From DASXMX01 sp036794395 (GTDB taxonomy: Bacteria; Planctomycetota; Phycisphaerae; Tepidisphaerales; Tepidisphaeraceae), in NCBI GenBank assembly GCA_036794395.1, contig DAIRGS010000129.1, forward strand, positions 1 through 19,050: a stretch of 19,050 nt of DNA. The letters are read 5' to 3'. Below are positions 8,082-16,021 of this stretch, one piece after another. The translations under genes were made by a program, and so were the position numbers. Under the pieces are notes generated by a model, which saw only the letters and a list, made by a program, of their open reading frames with translations, was not told where the DNA came from and did no database searches. Within the stretch, counting starts at the first letter, position 1, and the number at the start of each line of letters is the position of its first letter.

Positions 8082-9548
8082 ATGATCAATATTCTCCGAG
8101 TCGGTTTTCTGGTCTTTGCAGTGGTCTCATCGGCAGCGGCGCAGACGCGGCCGGCGGAATCGCTGGTTGAGCGCGTCGGGAAGGTGGCGCTGGAGCTGCC
8201 GTGGTTGAGCGAGAGTGCCGCCTATTACGATCAGCGCCCGTGGGGGCCCGATGCGGATCGGGTGTCGACTCTGCTGAGCGAGCTGGCGGGCGACTGGACG
8301 CCTGCCGAGGTTCGCCCGCTTCTGCACAGCGACAGCCCGAAAGTCAGGACGCTGGCAATCGTCCTGCTCTTTCGCCTGGACCGTGTGGATGTCCTGCCCG
8401 ATATCGCGGGGCTGGCCGACGACAACGCGGCGACATTTTCCGAGCCGGGCCGCCTCTCCAATACTCCCCCGCCCGGAACCCCGTGGCCCATGCTGGACAA
8501 GACGGTGGGAAATTACGCGCGCAATGTGCTTCTCACCTACACCCGCGAATCGGCACAACTTGCCGACATCACGTGGGTTGCGTCGAGGAAGGATTTGGTG
8601 GACCGGTTTCAAGCATTTGCCGCCGCGCGTGATCCGGAGCTGAGCACCGCCGGGATTGCCATGGCGATGAATCGCGCGACCACGATGGGCCGCCCGATTC
8701 CCTCAGGCCGTGAGCGACTGATCTTCAGCGTGCTTTCCCGACTTCAACGCATTCCAATGCCCCGGCGATTTTTCGTCGCCCTCAAGGTGGACGTGAACCG
8801 TTTTTACCATACCGAAGGCGCGCCCGACCAGCTTCTGACGATGGCCCGACTAGTGCCGCGCGACGTGCGCCTTGCCGCGCTGGAGCAGATGTCGGCGGTC
8901 GATGACCCCGATCTCTGGCCGGGTTTTGGCGCCGATTATTTCCTCCAACATGCCGCCGATTTGCTGCAAACCGCCGACGCCGATCTCCTGCTCAAAATCG
9001 AAAGCAAGCAACGCGCGCAGTCCATTGCACCGCAATCCCCCAATGGGAACGGCAACCCCAACTATCCGGTTGCCGCCACGGTCCTCCGGCCCGACCGGGC
9101 CGACGAGATCCTGATCCCGGCGATTCCCAAATTCGACAAGCCGTACGAGGAAAGTCAGCGTATGCAGTTGGCCGTGGCCTTAGCCAGATTTGGATCAGAG
9201 AAGGGTGTTGCGGCCGCGGTCGACGCTTTTTTTAATGAGAAGCCGCAACCGGGGGCTTACGGATTTGGCCGGGAAAGGTTTCTTCGCCAGTTGTCCGAAA
9301 GCGATCCGGCGCGCTATCGGAAAACCGCGGCCCTCATTGTCCGGGACCAACGCCTCTCCACCCTCGGCCCGGCGTCAACGCGACAACTGCTGACCAGCGC
9401 AGAAGGCTTCCTGGGCCGACGCTTGGCGTCGGACGATGAAATGCAGGAATCAAGATCCATCGACGAATTCCAACGCGACCAGAAGTTTGCCTCCCTGTCG
9501 CGCTGGCAAGAACGGTTACGGAACACGGTGAACCAGTGGGCGCCTTGA
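8082..9548 (+). CDS. Secreted HEAT-like helical protein, function unknown
   Basis: The 488-residue product starts with a signal peptide (MINILRVGFLVFAVVSSAAAQT, likely cleaved after AAA or AQ). The remainder is rich in amphipathic helices. Several repeat units look HEAT-like (TPAEVRPLLHSDSPKVRTLA, VLPDIAGLADDNAAT, VPRDVRLAALEQMSAVDDP). No enzyme motif, transmembrane span or lipobox is visible. AAGGGG lies 4 nt upstream of the ATG (GAAGGGGTGCGATG), supporting this start. It is likely periplasmic or cell-surface and may act as a binding scaffold. No family could be named. It shares a 131-bp divergent promoter region with the zinc-finger/HEAT-like gene. Confidence 0.8.
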   Translation: MINILRVGFLVFAVVSSAAAQTRPAESLVERVGKVALELPWLSESAAYYDQRPWGPDADRVSTLLSELAGDWTPAEVRPLLHSDSPKVRTLAIVLLFRLDRVDVLPDIAGLADDNAATFSEPGRLSNTPPPGTPWPMLDKTVGNYARNVLLTYTRESAQLADITWVASRKDLVDRFQAFAAARDPELSTAGIAMAMNRATTMGRPIPSGRERLIFSVLSRLQRIPMPRRFFVALKVDVNRFYHTEGAPDQLLTMARLVPRDVRLAALEQMSAVDDPDLWPGFGADYFLQHAADLLQTADADLLLKIESKQRAQSIAPQSPNGNGNPNYPVAATVLRPDRADEILIPAIPKFDKPYEESQRMQLAVALARFGSEKGVAAAVDAFFNEKPQPGAYGFGRERFLRQLSESDPARYRKTAALIVRDQRLSTLGPASTRQLLTSAEGFLGRRLASDDEMQESRSIDEFQRDQKFASLSRWQERLRNTVNQWAP

Positions 9549-10091
9549 TGCGAGAAACAGCCCGGGAGTTCACGCCGTAGCGGGGATCCGGTTATGAGTA
9601 ATTCCCGGATCGACGGCTGGGGAGATGTCGAACATTTGGCTTTCAAAGGTTCCCCACCATCCCGGCACGGATAGTCCGGTAAAGGCTTTTGACGGAACTT
9701 CCGCCCCGCAGGATCGTCAAATTGCGCGGAAGTCGTAGTTCGCAATTGCCGGGACGATTTATGCCGTCATTTCAGAGCCGTCCATTTGCCGCCGCGATTT
9801 CAACACTGTTCGGTATCGCACTCTTTGCCTCCGCACAACAGACCGGGCCCGCCCGAGAAGAGTTATTTTGCCATCCGCCAGCGCCTCCTAGTTCAAGGAA
9901 TAAAGGCCTTATTGCAGGTCCTCCGCAAAAGTTGCGAGCATTTCAGAAATGCTCGGCGCTACCAGAATAACTGTCTGATACGCTTGGTCTGTGAAAATCA
10001 CCTGTCCTGGACTTGCGAAAACGCAGTCACATTGTTTGTCGGCACTTTTCGCCACCGCGTCCCGCGTCTAGAACACACCCCGGCGTCCGCT
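9549..10091. other. Gene-poor junction region with an orphan signal-peptide ORF
   Basis: Nothing in this 543-bp stretch is a convincing complete gene. A plus-strand ORF from the ATG at 9761 (stop at 9970) begins like a secreted protein (MPSFQSRPFAAAISTLFGIA then LFASAQQTG). It loses protein-like composition after about residue 35, so it may be the 5' remnant of a broken gene. A short inverted repeat, GATCCGG/CCGGATC (9585-9591 and 9605-9611), follows the HEAT-like gene but lacks a T-tract. The region lies next to the duplicated MerR tail, consistent with a recombination breakpoint. Confidence 0.45.
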
Positions 10092-10235
10092 TCATTCAAC
10101 CACCATCGGAGGTCCCAGCAGGTCCATGGCATGGGCGTCGAACAAGGTGCGCAGGACGTTTCTCTGCTCGTCGGTATAAATTTTGTCGATCACCTGCTGC
10201 CGCGAGCGGATGTCCGTAAGGCTACCGAGCACGCC
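10092..10235 (-). pseudogene. Isolated 3' fragment of a MerR-cupin regulator gene
   Basis: Read on the minus strand, this encodes GVLGSLTDIRSRQQVIDKIY followed by TDEQRNVLRTLFDAHAMD, LLGPPMVVE and a stop. It aligns without gaps to the last 47 residues of the intact regulator at 16939-17787 (RVLGNLKDIPSREQVINKTY, LFDAHGMDLLGPPLVVE). By hand count the DNA differs at about 25 of 146 positions, so it is about 83% identical, and the homology begins again at the same TTCATTCAACCACCA just past the stop. No DNA-binding or cupin domain remains. It has the same orientation as the intact gene. It could be the relic of a tandem paralogue or of an insertion into the 3' end of the gene. Confidence 0.85.
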
Positions 10236-10302
10236 CCGCCCCGCCTTGCTTTTCAACTAGCGTGATGTAGCCGTTGCCACGTTGACGAACGGCTGGCTCT
10301 AC

Positions 10303-10321
10303 GGCAGGCAGGATGCCCGCC
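10303..10321. terminator. Candidate hairpin after the glycan operon
   Basis: GGCAGGCA, a GGA loop, then TGCCCGCC form an 8-bp stem with one G-T type pair, 24 bp beyond the stop of the tandem hydrolase. No T-tract follows on either strand. The surrounding GGCTCTACGGCAGGCAGG looks like a dispersed repeat phrase, so the role as terminator is tentative. Confidence 0.3.
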
Positions 10322-10344
10322 TCTACGCGCCGGACCTCGCAGGT

Positions 10345-11928
10345 TTACTGCGATTTGGCCACGATAAAATCCACCACCGGCGTCGGGTCCTGCGGCCCGA
10401 CGGGAAAATGTCCCTCGCCGGGCTTCACGATGACCGTCATCTGGCCGCCGAACTCCTTGTAGCGTTTTTCCGCGACTCGCGTCTCGCGGTCAAGCCAGGG
10501 GTCAAGCTGGCCGCACACATGCAGGATCGGCACGCCCGCTTTGGCCAGCGGGGCCAGACTGTCCAGCGGCGGCTTTTTTTCCTGTCTCCCTGACATGATG
10601 CTGCGCAGGACGGGATTCTCCCCGTAGATGCACGAAACTTTGTCGGGGTTATCTATGGCCCAGGCGTAGGTTTCCCCGGATCCCGCGCCGGCGCCTTCCA
10701 TGGCCGGCTTTTTGGAAAAGCCGTGGTCGGTCATGATCTTGTAGACGGCGTCCCACTCTGCCCGAACGGGGCCTTGCCCCAGGTAAGGAGCAGCGACGAT
10801 GTAGTACCCCTTTGCCAGCAGGGCCAGATCAACAGCGGAGGCATCCCGGCCGATGCGGTTCGCCCGGAAGACCCAGGGCTTCCCGGCAGCCTCAGTCTTC
10901 GGTACCAGCACCGCCATGCCGGTGACTCCAAACGCCGACTTGCCAGCCTTGTCGTACCGGTCGTAGCACGGCGTGAATTGCGGACCCCGGCAGGTGGCGT
11001 AGGTATCTTCTTTGGGGAGATAAACGTAAGAATTCTCGGTGCTGTAGTAATAGGATTTCGTGAACGTGTCGTCCACGATTTCGGGCCGGGGGGGCAGGGG
11101 CGTGGTGTCCGGCTGAACGTGCTGCTCAATGAAATCGGCGATAGGCTTGGGATCGATCAAGCTGTGCGGATGATGACCGGCACCTTCCTTAATCATGATG
11201 GTGATCTGGCCGCCGCCCTGGTGATAGATGTTCTCGATGACCTTCGTGTTTTTCTCCAGGACAAAATCCTCTGTCCCACAGACGTTGAGCAGGGGCACAT
11301 CGTGCTTGATCAACTCCCCGATTTTCGGGATGTCCTCGGGGTAGATGCCGGGATTGTCGGCGTAGATGCAGGAGACCTTGTCGGGGTTCGCGGCTGCCCA
11401 GGTGTATTCATTCACCCCGCCTTTGCTCATGCCAACGAAGGCCGGTTTCCTGGATAGCCCATGCTTCTCCGTGAGATAGGCGTACCAGGCGTCCCACTGC
11501 TTGCCCGGAGACTGCCGGCCCGGATCAGGGGTAATAAACGCAATGTGAAAACCCCGGTGCAGCAATTCCGTTTCGGTCTGGGGCTGGTGGTCCCAATAAC
11601 AGCCTTGCCACGACCAGGGATTGCCGGGCGCCGGCTTGTTTGGCACGACGACGATGCACCGCCGCTGACCCTTGGCGGGATTGCCAACCGCAAAGCCTTC
11701 TTTTTCCGGCCTCGTGAAAGGACTGATGGCCAGGGTCTGGTCATCCATAACGAAGTCGTAGCGGACGAACCCGTCGTGCCAGGTGCTTTTACCGCCATCG
11801 AAGGCGGGTTCGGCCCCGTGCACGGCGCCGACGAAACCGAACGCGCAGGCGGCAATGGCCGCCAGGACGAAAAGTTTTGCTTGCCTGACTACCTGCGAAC
11901 ATGTCGTTTTCATATTTTTGGTATCCAT
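10345..11928 (-). CDS. Secreted tandem alpha/beta hydrolase, second domain lacks the nucleophile
   Basis: The 527-residue protein begins with a signal peptide (KLFVLAAIAACAFGFVGAVHGA; cleavage near residue 39). Two homologous alpha/beta-hydrolase-like halves follow. Half one (about 45-275) has the nucleophile elbow GMSKG (Ser168), CGTED (Asp221) and GAGHHPHS (His252 or 253). Half two (about 310-527) keeps CGQLD (Asp476) and GEGHFP (His507), but its elbow reads GAGAG (412-416), so the Ser is replaced by Gly. The halves also share NPDKVSCIYADNPG and NPDKVSCIYGENPV. Half one is probably an esterase removing acyl groups from a glycan, judging by its neighbours; the substrate is inferred. Half two is probably non-catalytic. 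It lies 38 bp downstream of the beta-helix gene, so it should be the last gene of the operon. An ATG five codons later is possible. Confidence 0.82.
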   Translation of the reverse strand: MDTKNMKTTCSQVVRQAKLFVLAAIAACAFGFVGAVHGAEPAFDGGKSTWHDGFVRYDFVMDDQTLAISPFTRPEKEGFAVGNPAKGQRRCIVVVPNKPAPGNPWSWQGCYWDHQPQTETELLHRGFHIAFITPDPGRQSPGKQWDAWYAYLTEKHGLSRKPAFVGMSKGGVNEYTWAAANPDKVSCIYADNPGIYPEDIPKIGELIKHDVPLLNVCGTEDFVLEKNTKVIENIYHQGGGQITIMIKEGAGHHPHSLIDPKPIADFIEQHVQPDTTPLPPRPEIVDDTFTKSYYYSTENSYVYLPKEDTYATCRGPQFTPCYDRYDKAGKSAFGVTGMAVLVPKTEAAGKPWVFRANRIGRDASAVDLALLAKGYYIVAAPYLGQGPVRAEWDAVYKIMTDHGFSKKPAMEGAGAGSGETYAWAIDNPDKVSCIYGENPVLRSIMSGRQEKKPPLDSLAPLAKAGVPILHVCGQLDPWLDRETRVAEKRYKEFGGQMTVIVKPGEGHFPVGPQDPTPVVDFIVAKSQ

Positions 11929-11966
11929 TTGCCTGCGAAGTGAACTCAGTTTTCAGGAGCCGGCTG

Positions 11967-14396
11967 CTATTTCAACTGCTCGAACAAGAGTGTGATTACC
12001 TTTTGATCGCGGGAGACACCGACGGAGAGAGTCTGTCCGGCAGTCAGGGAAGGAGCCAGTTGCAGGAGGCTCGCGACATCGGCGGTCTTGGCGCCGTTGA
12101 CCGAGAGAATGACATCATTTTTTTTCAGCCCGGCCTTCATGGGAGGAGAATCGCTCGGGACTTCCAGGATCAGCACGCCTGTCACACCGGGAAGGCCGAA
12201 AGCAGACATCTCGCCTTCATCGGCGATGTTGCGAACCTTCACGCCGAGCCACCCCCGCGGCGCGATGTCACGCGGCGTGGTGTCACGCGCGGCGATTGTC
12301 GCGGCCGCCTGTGTTGGCCCCAGCAGCACGGGCGTCCTGGCGATGGCTCTCAATGCGGGTTTCTGCACGCCGAATTGATCCATGCCAAAATTCAGAAATC
12401 CCAAAGCCAGCGCCGGCGAGCCATCCTTCACGCGATAGTCACCTCTGGCGGGGTCCATGAATTGCGCATCGGCCACAATGGAGTGCTCGTCCCGACCGCT
12501 CTGCCGTTGTAAAGCGGTGGCCGGTGAGGTCTCCGTGCCCTCTTTCTGCATCAAGTTGTAATCCATTTCCTGGCCCCACGGCGGACGATGCATCAGGGCG
12601 GGCCGGTAAGCGGTCCAAACTATGTTGTGCCGGAAAATGTCGCCGCTTTCGGCGAACCAGACATGCGGATTAAGGCTCCCGCCAACCATGATGTTGTTCT
12701 CGACCAGGCGCCCGTAGCCTTCCCGGTTTTTTATGCCGCCGTGCAGACAAAGATTATTGGTGATGAGGTAATTGGAGGAGCCATCGTCGAGGTCAATGTC
12801 CCACCCGTGGTCGCAACGCCAGCGGTTGTTCCGCAGGATCACCGGCTTGACCGCATCCAGACGCGGGAGTTCGGGGACCTCCTTCACCCACGCATTTACC
12901 TCGGCAATTTTGGGCCGCCAATAACGGTCGCGTCCCCAGGAATTGAACGAGCCGTGGTCTCCCGTCTCCTTTACCGTGTCGAATACATCGCAGAACTCGA
13001 TGACATCCCCGCCCCAGCACCCGTCGCCGATATTGATCCCCGCGCGCGGCATGTCGTAAATCGAGCAATGGCGGACGGTGATGTTCTGCGCCAGGTCGAT
13101 ATCCACTCCGGCAGTCTGCTTTTCCACCCGCCCGGTCAGGTAAATCAGGCAGTCTTCGACCAGGCAATCCGCCGGGTAGTTCTGTGTGCGTGGACCAGGG
13201 GTGCGGTCGAGATCCTCGAGCTTGTTCACCTCGCTGTAGTTGAACAAAGGGTTGCGTGCCGCCTGAGGGTCTCCGACAAAGCAGATGCCGCTTGCCCCGG
13301 CTTTGGCAATATGGCAGCCACGTATCGTGACCCGGCGGTTGTAATGGTTCACGAAAACCGCGTTGCCACCAACCTGATCCAGAAAACAATCTTCCAGCGC
13401 ACAATCTTCTGTGCCCTCGAAGAACACCGCCCCGCCACGGTAGATGGCCCAGTCCGTGCGCAGGAGCGGTTCCCTGGTGTCCATCACCGTGCGTGCCGCA
13501 TGACGAAAAGTCAGGCCCCGGAGAATAACGGAACGAACAGGCTTCTCCTGGTCGCCGCGAAACTCGACCAGGCTGCGGAGCCTTGTGGCTTCCACGGTCG
13601 CTTTGGTCAGGTCGAGCCCGGGAGGAGGGTCAAAGTAGAGGATGTGCGTTTTGGTGTTTAGGAACCACTCGCCGGGAGAGTCGAGTTCCTCAAAAATGTT
13701 CTCCACAAAGCGAATTTTCTGGTGTACCGCGCCGCCCCGGTTGTTTTGCCACCCACCCTCCTTCGTCAGGCCACCCTGCGGGTCCTTGCCCGTGATACGC
13801 CACGTGAAGTCACCCCAGAGGGCTGGATGCATGGCATGAAAATAGCCCCCAGCCGGATCCGCCCAGCGAACAACTCGTTCCGGCGAGATGGCGTCCGCCG
13901 CGAAGCCGTCGAAATACTGCGCCTTGGGATCGTAATTAGGATAGCGCGCCAGAATTTGTCGCTCGCCATTTACGAATATTTCCTCGGTTTGCAGATCCTC
14001 CGGCACTTTCGCCTGAACGATCCCATCGCGATAAGGCTGCCAGTCCAGTTTTTCAAGCCTTACGCCGCCACTAATCACCGGCTGCTCCTGCCCGTACGCC
14101 TGGTAAACCACCGGGGCGGCCTGCGAGCCTGAATCCTCGGCGCTGAAGACCAGCTTCTCCGGCAAGTAGTAGGTCCCGCCGCGCAGCCACACCGGGCCCG
14201 GCTGCTGCCGAACCGCCTGTTGGGCGCGCTGAATGGTGGCAAAAGGCTTTTCCAGCGTGCCGGGATTGCCATCGCTGCCGGTGGGTGCAACGTAATAGGG
14301 CTTCCCGACGGCCGGTAAGGCGAGGCCCATCTGCAGCAAAATGGCGAGCATCGTCATGGCCCGCTTAAAAATCTGGTTCCCGCTTGCCTGCTTCAT
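11967..14396 (-). CDS. Secreted right-handed beta-helix protein (GH141-like) with C-terminal PDZ domain
   Basis: The 809-residue product has a signal peptide (to about AVGKPYY, residue 31) and then the start typical of GH141-type and related beta-helix proteins: YYVAPTGSDGNPGTLEKPFA, GGTYYLPEKL, and an inserted beta-domain (about 105-290). A right-handed parallel beta-helix fills about 290-650 (ILRGLTFRHA, VTIRGCHIAKAGASG, ITVRHCSIYDMPRAGI, NYLITNNLCLHGG). Known GH141 members include fucosidases and xylanases. Acidic conserved stretches, DHGSFNSWGRDRYW and HGWDIDLDDGSS, are candidate active-site regions. Residues about 715-809 form a PDZ domain (RGWLGVKVRNI, SPPMKAGLKKNDVILSVNG), unusual for this enzyme type. 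It lies 90 bp downstream of the fucosidase gene and 38 bp upstream of the hydrolase. Glycosidase activity is likely but unproven; a lyase or epimerase role is possible. Confidence 0.82.
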   Translation of the reverse strand: MKQASGNQIFKRAMTMLAILLQMGLALPAVGKPYYVAPTGSDGNPGTLEKPFATIQRAQQAVRQQPGPVWLRGGTYYLPEKLVFSAEDSGSQAAPVVYQAYGQEQPVISGGVRLEKLDWQPYRDGIVQAKVPEDLQTEEIFVNGERQILARYPNYDPKAQYFDGFAADAISPERVVRWADPAGGYFHAMHPALWGDFTWRITGKDPQGGLTKEGGWQNNRGGAVHQKIRFVENIFEELDSPGEWFLNTKTHILYFDPPPGLDLTKATVEATRLRSLVEFRGDQEKPVRSVILRGLTFRHAARTVMDTREPLLRTDWAIYRGGAVFFEGTEDCALEDCFLDQVGGNAVFVNHYNRRVTIRGCHIAKAGASGICFVGDPQAARNPLFNYSEVNKLEDLDRTPGPRTQNYPADCLVEDCLIYLTGRVEKQTAGVDIDLAQNITVRHCSIYDMPRAGINIGDGCWGGDVIEFCDVFDTVKETGDHGSFNSWGRDRYWRPKIAEVNAWVKEVPELPRLDAVKPVILRNNRWRCDHGWDIDLDDGSSNYLITNNLCLHGGIKNREGYGRLVENNIMVGGSLNPHVWFAESGDIFRHNIVWTAYRPALMHRPPWGQEMDYNLMQKEGTETSPATALQRQSGRDEHSIVADAQFMDPARGDYRVKDGSPALALGFLNFGMDQFGVQKPALRAIARTPVLLGPTQAAATIAARDTTPRDIAPRGWLGVKVRNIADEGEMSAFGLPGVTGVLILEVPSDSPPMKAGLKKNDVILSVNGAKTADVASLLQLAPSLTAGQTLSVGVSRDQKVITLLFEQLK

Positions 14397-14486
14397 AAAG
14401 TGCCCGCATTTCCGCGTCGCTCAATGCCCGGTTGAACCACGCGATCATCCATTAGATCGTTGGCCTGCTCAAGGTATACGCCCGGC

Positions 14487-15902
14487 TTATGGCCGTGCCT
14501 TCCGGATGCGTTGTCGTACTTCCTTGAGTACGTCCACTGCTCCTGGGTCAACCGATCCGTCCTGGTAGATGCCGAGATTGACCGTCACTGCGCCGCCATT
14601 CTTCATGCACTGACTAATATAGTCGCCAAGTTTCTGCGCATCGAATCGCGGCTTTGGCATTTCCGCCTTCTGTTGAACCCAGTACGGTTCCATGATGATC
14701 AATGACTGATATCGTAACCCCTGGCCGGGGCCGCGGAGGTTGGTGCCGTTGACCGGCAGCCCGACGGGACTTGACGTTTCCCCCGCCCAATAGTCCTGCC
14801 ATTCGGTGACGCTGGGATAAATCCATGAGTTCACGGCGATGATCCGATTGGGATTCCCGGCCTTGCACACTTTATAGAAATCGCGGAAGGAAAAATCCGG
14901 GTACTTTTCGAAGCATTGATAGAACCCGTCAAACCAGTAGCCGGCGACCTTTTCCCCGTAGCGTTCTCCGAACTCCTTGACGATGTCTGTCGTCATCTGG
15001 GTGAATTCCTGGCTGGAGGAAGTTCGAAACTTCCCGATGACGTGAGCCGGGAAGTAGCACATCAACTTGATGCCCTTCGCGTTCAGGGCTTGCGCCATTT
15101 CGGCGATTAAATCGCGTTTGGTCGTATTGCCGGGGAAGTATTTTTCCCAACTGGTCAGTGGGGCCGGGCAATAAGGCCGGGCATGACCGACGGTGAATAA
15201 AACATATCCGGCGCCGGTTGATTCCACCATTTCGACAAACCGATCCAAAGGAAAATCCGCAACCGCCTGGTCGAACGGCTTGTTGGTTCCATCCCTGCCG
15301 ACGCTCTGGCTCGTCCAGTGAAACATCAGCCCGTAGCCGGCCTTGTTGAGCCACTCGGTGCTGGCTCGTGAACGCCGGGCTTCCTGTCGATCCGCCTCGA
15401 TGGCCGCAGTGGCGGATACCGGAGTCAGTTCGAGACTGCGAAAGGCGAGGAGGGGCTTGCCGGCGGGGGCATTCGCGACGCTCAGGGTGATGGTTTGTTT
15501 TCCCGCCGCCAGCGAAAGTGATCCCACGAGCGGCACGGTCTCATAGGCCATGTTGCCGCGAAACGCACCTTCGGTGCTTCGAATGGTGTAGTTAAGCTTG
15601 CCGCTACCGCCGGCGATTTGGAGTTCCTGCCCTGCGGCGCCGGGTTCGGCGGCGTGGCAAAGACGCACCGCGTGTTCGCCAGACTTGGCAATCTGCACTT
15701 CCCAGGTCACCGCCCCGCTGCCTTTCCAGGCAAAGTTGTCTCCTCCTTTTTTCTTTACGTCCCCTTCCAGCTTCGATGCCTGTCCGCCGTAGAGGTAAGT
15801 CGGAGCTTGAGAATTCACCTGCACGGCAGTCGTCTGGGAGGTTTGACCCTGTGCGGTACACACAGCCATCGCCGTCGCCATCAGAATTGAAAGACACTTC
15901 AT
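14487..15902 (-). CDS. Secreted GH29-like alpha-L-fucosidase
   Basis: The 471-residue product has a signal peptide (MKCLSILMATAMAVCTAQGQ). An N-terminal beta-sandwich-like domain (about 27-162; TWEVQIAKSGEHAVRL, LSLAAGKQTITLSVANAP) resembles carbohydrate-binding or DUF5077-type modules. The catalytic barrel follows with GH29-like features: YGLMFHWTSQSVG (190-202), GAGYVLFTVGHA (230-241), DLIAEMAQALNAKGIKLMCY, and GYWFDGFYQ, where Asp325 is the probable nucleophile. The first histidine motif differs from the usual HWGPYS, so substrate choice may differ. The predicted role is retaining release of L-fucose outside the cytoplasm. AGGA lies about 10 nt upstream of the ATG. It is first in a three-gene operon and divergent from an AraC-type regulator, 119 bp away. 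Confidence 0.82.
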   Translation of the reverse strand: MKCLSILMATAMAVCTAQGQTSQTTAVQVNSQAPTYLYGGQASKLEGDVKKKGGDNFAWKGSGAVTWEVQIAKSGEHAVRLCHAAEPGAAGQELQIAGGSGKLNYTIRSTEGAFRGNMAYETVPLVGSLSLAAGKQTITLSVANAPAGKPLLAFRSLELTPVSATAAIEADRQEARRSRASTEWLNKAGYGLMFHWTSQSVGRDGTNKPFDQAVADFPLDRFVEMVESTGAGYVLFTVGHARPYCPAPLTSWEKYFPGNTTKRDLIAEMAQALNAKGIKLMCYFPAHVIGKFRTSSSQEFTQMTTDIVKEFGERYGEKVAGYWFDGFYQCFEKYPDFSFRDFYKVCKAGNPNRIIAVNSWIYPSVTEWQDYWAGETSSPVGLPVNGTNLRGPGQGLRYQSLIIMEPYWVQQKAEMPKPRFDAQKLGDYISQCMKNGGAVTVNLGIYQDGSVDPGAVDVLKEVRQRIRKARP

Positions 15903-15977
15903 AAAGTATTGTTCCTATTGCTGATCCATTCGGCCTGCCCGCATTCTGCCAAACCGAGACCGGAAAAAAATGGACAG

Positions 15978-15999
15978 ACCGTCATTTCTCATGTACGGT
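15978..15999. promoter_or_regulatory. Candidate operator in the fucosidase/araC divergent promoter
   Basis: ACCGT and ACGGT form an inverted repeat 12 bp apart within the 119-bp gap between the fucosidase operon and the AraC-family gene. An AraC-type activator would be expected to bind here, but such sites are often direct repeats, so the assignment is weak. No clean -35 or -10 boxes were found on either strand. Confidence 0.25.
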
Positions 16000-16021
16000 T
16001 TTAACATCCTCCTGCAAAATC

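Noticed and set aside
9585..9611. GATCCGG/CCGGATC hairpin as a terminator
   Set aside because: Only 7 bp with a 13-nt loop and no T-tract; not strong enough to list as a separate feature.
10723..11457. A 244-codon plus-strand ORF opposite the tandem hydrolase
   Set aside because: Shadow of the hydrolase gene, whose triplet motifs and signal peptide are clear.
12588..13661. A 357-codon plus-strand ORF opposite the beta-helix gene
   Set aside because: Antisense to a well-supported gene, with no recognisable motif or ribosome site; a product of GC-rich codon bias.
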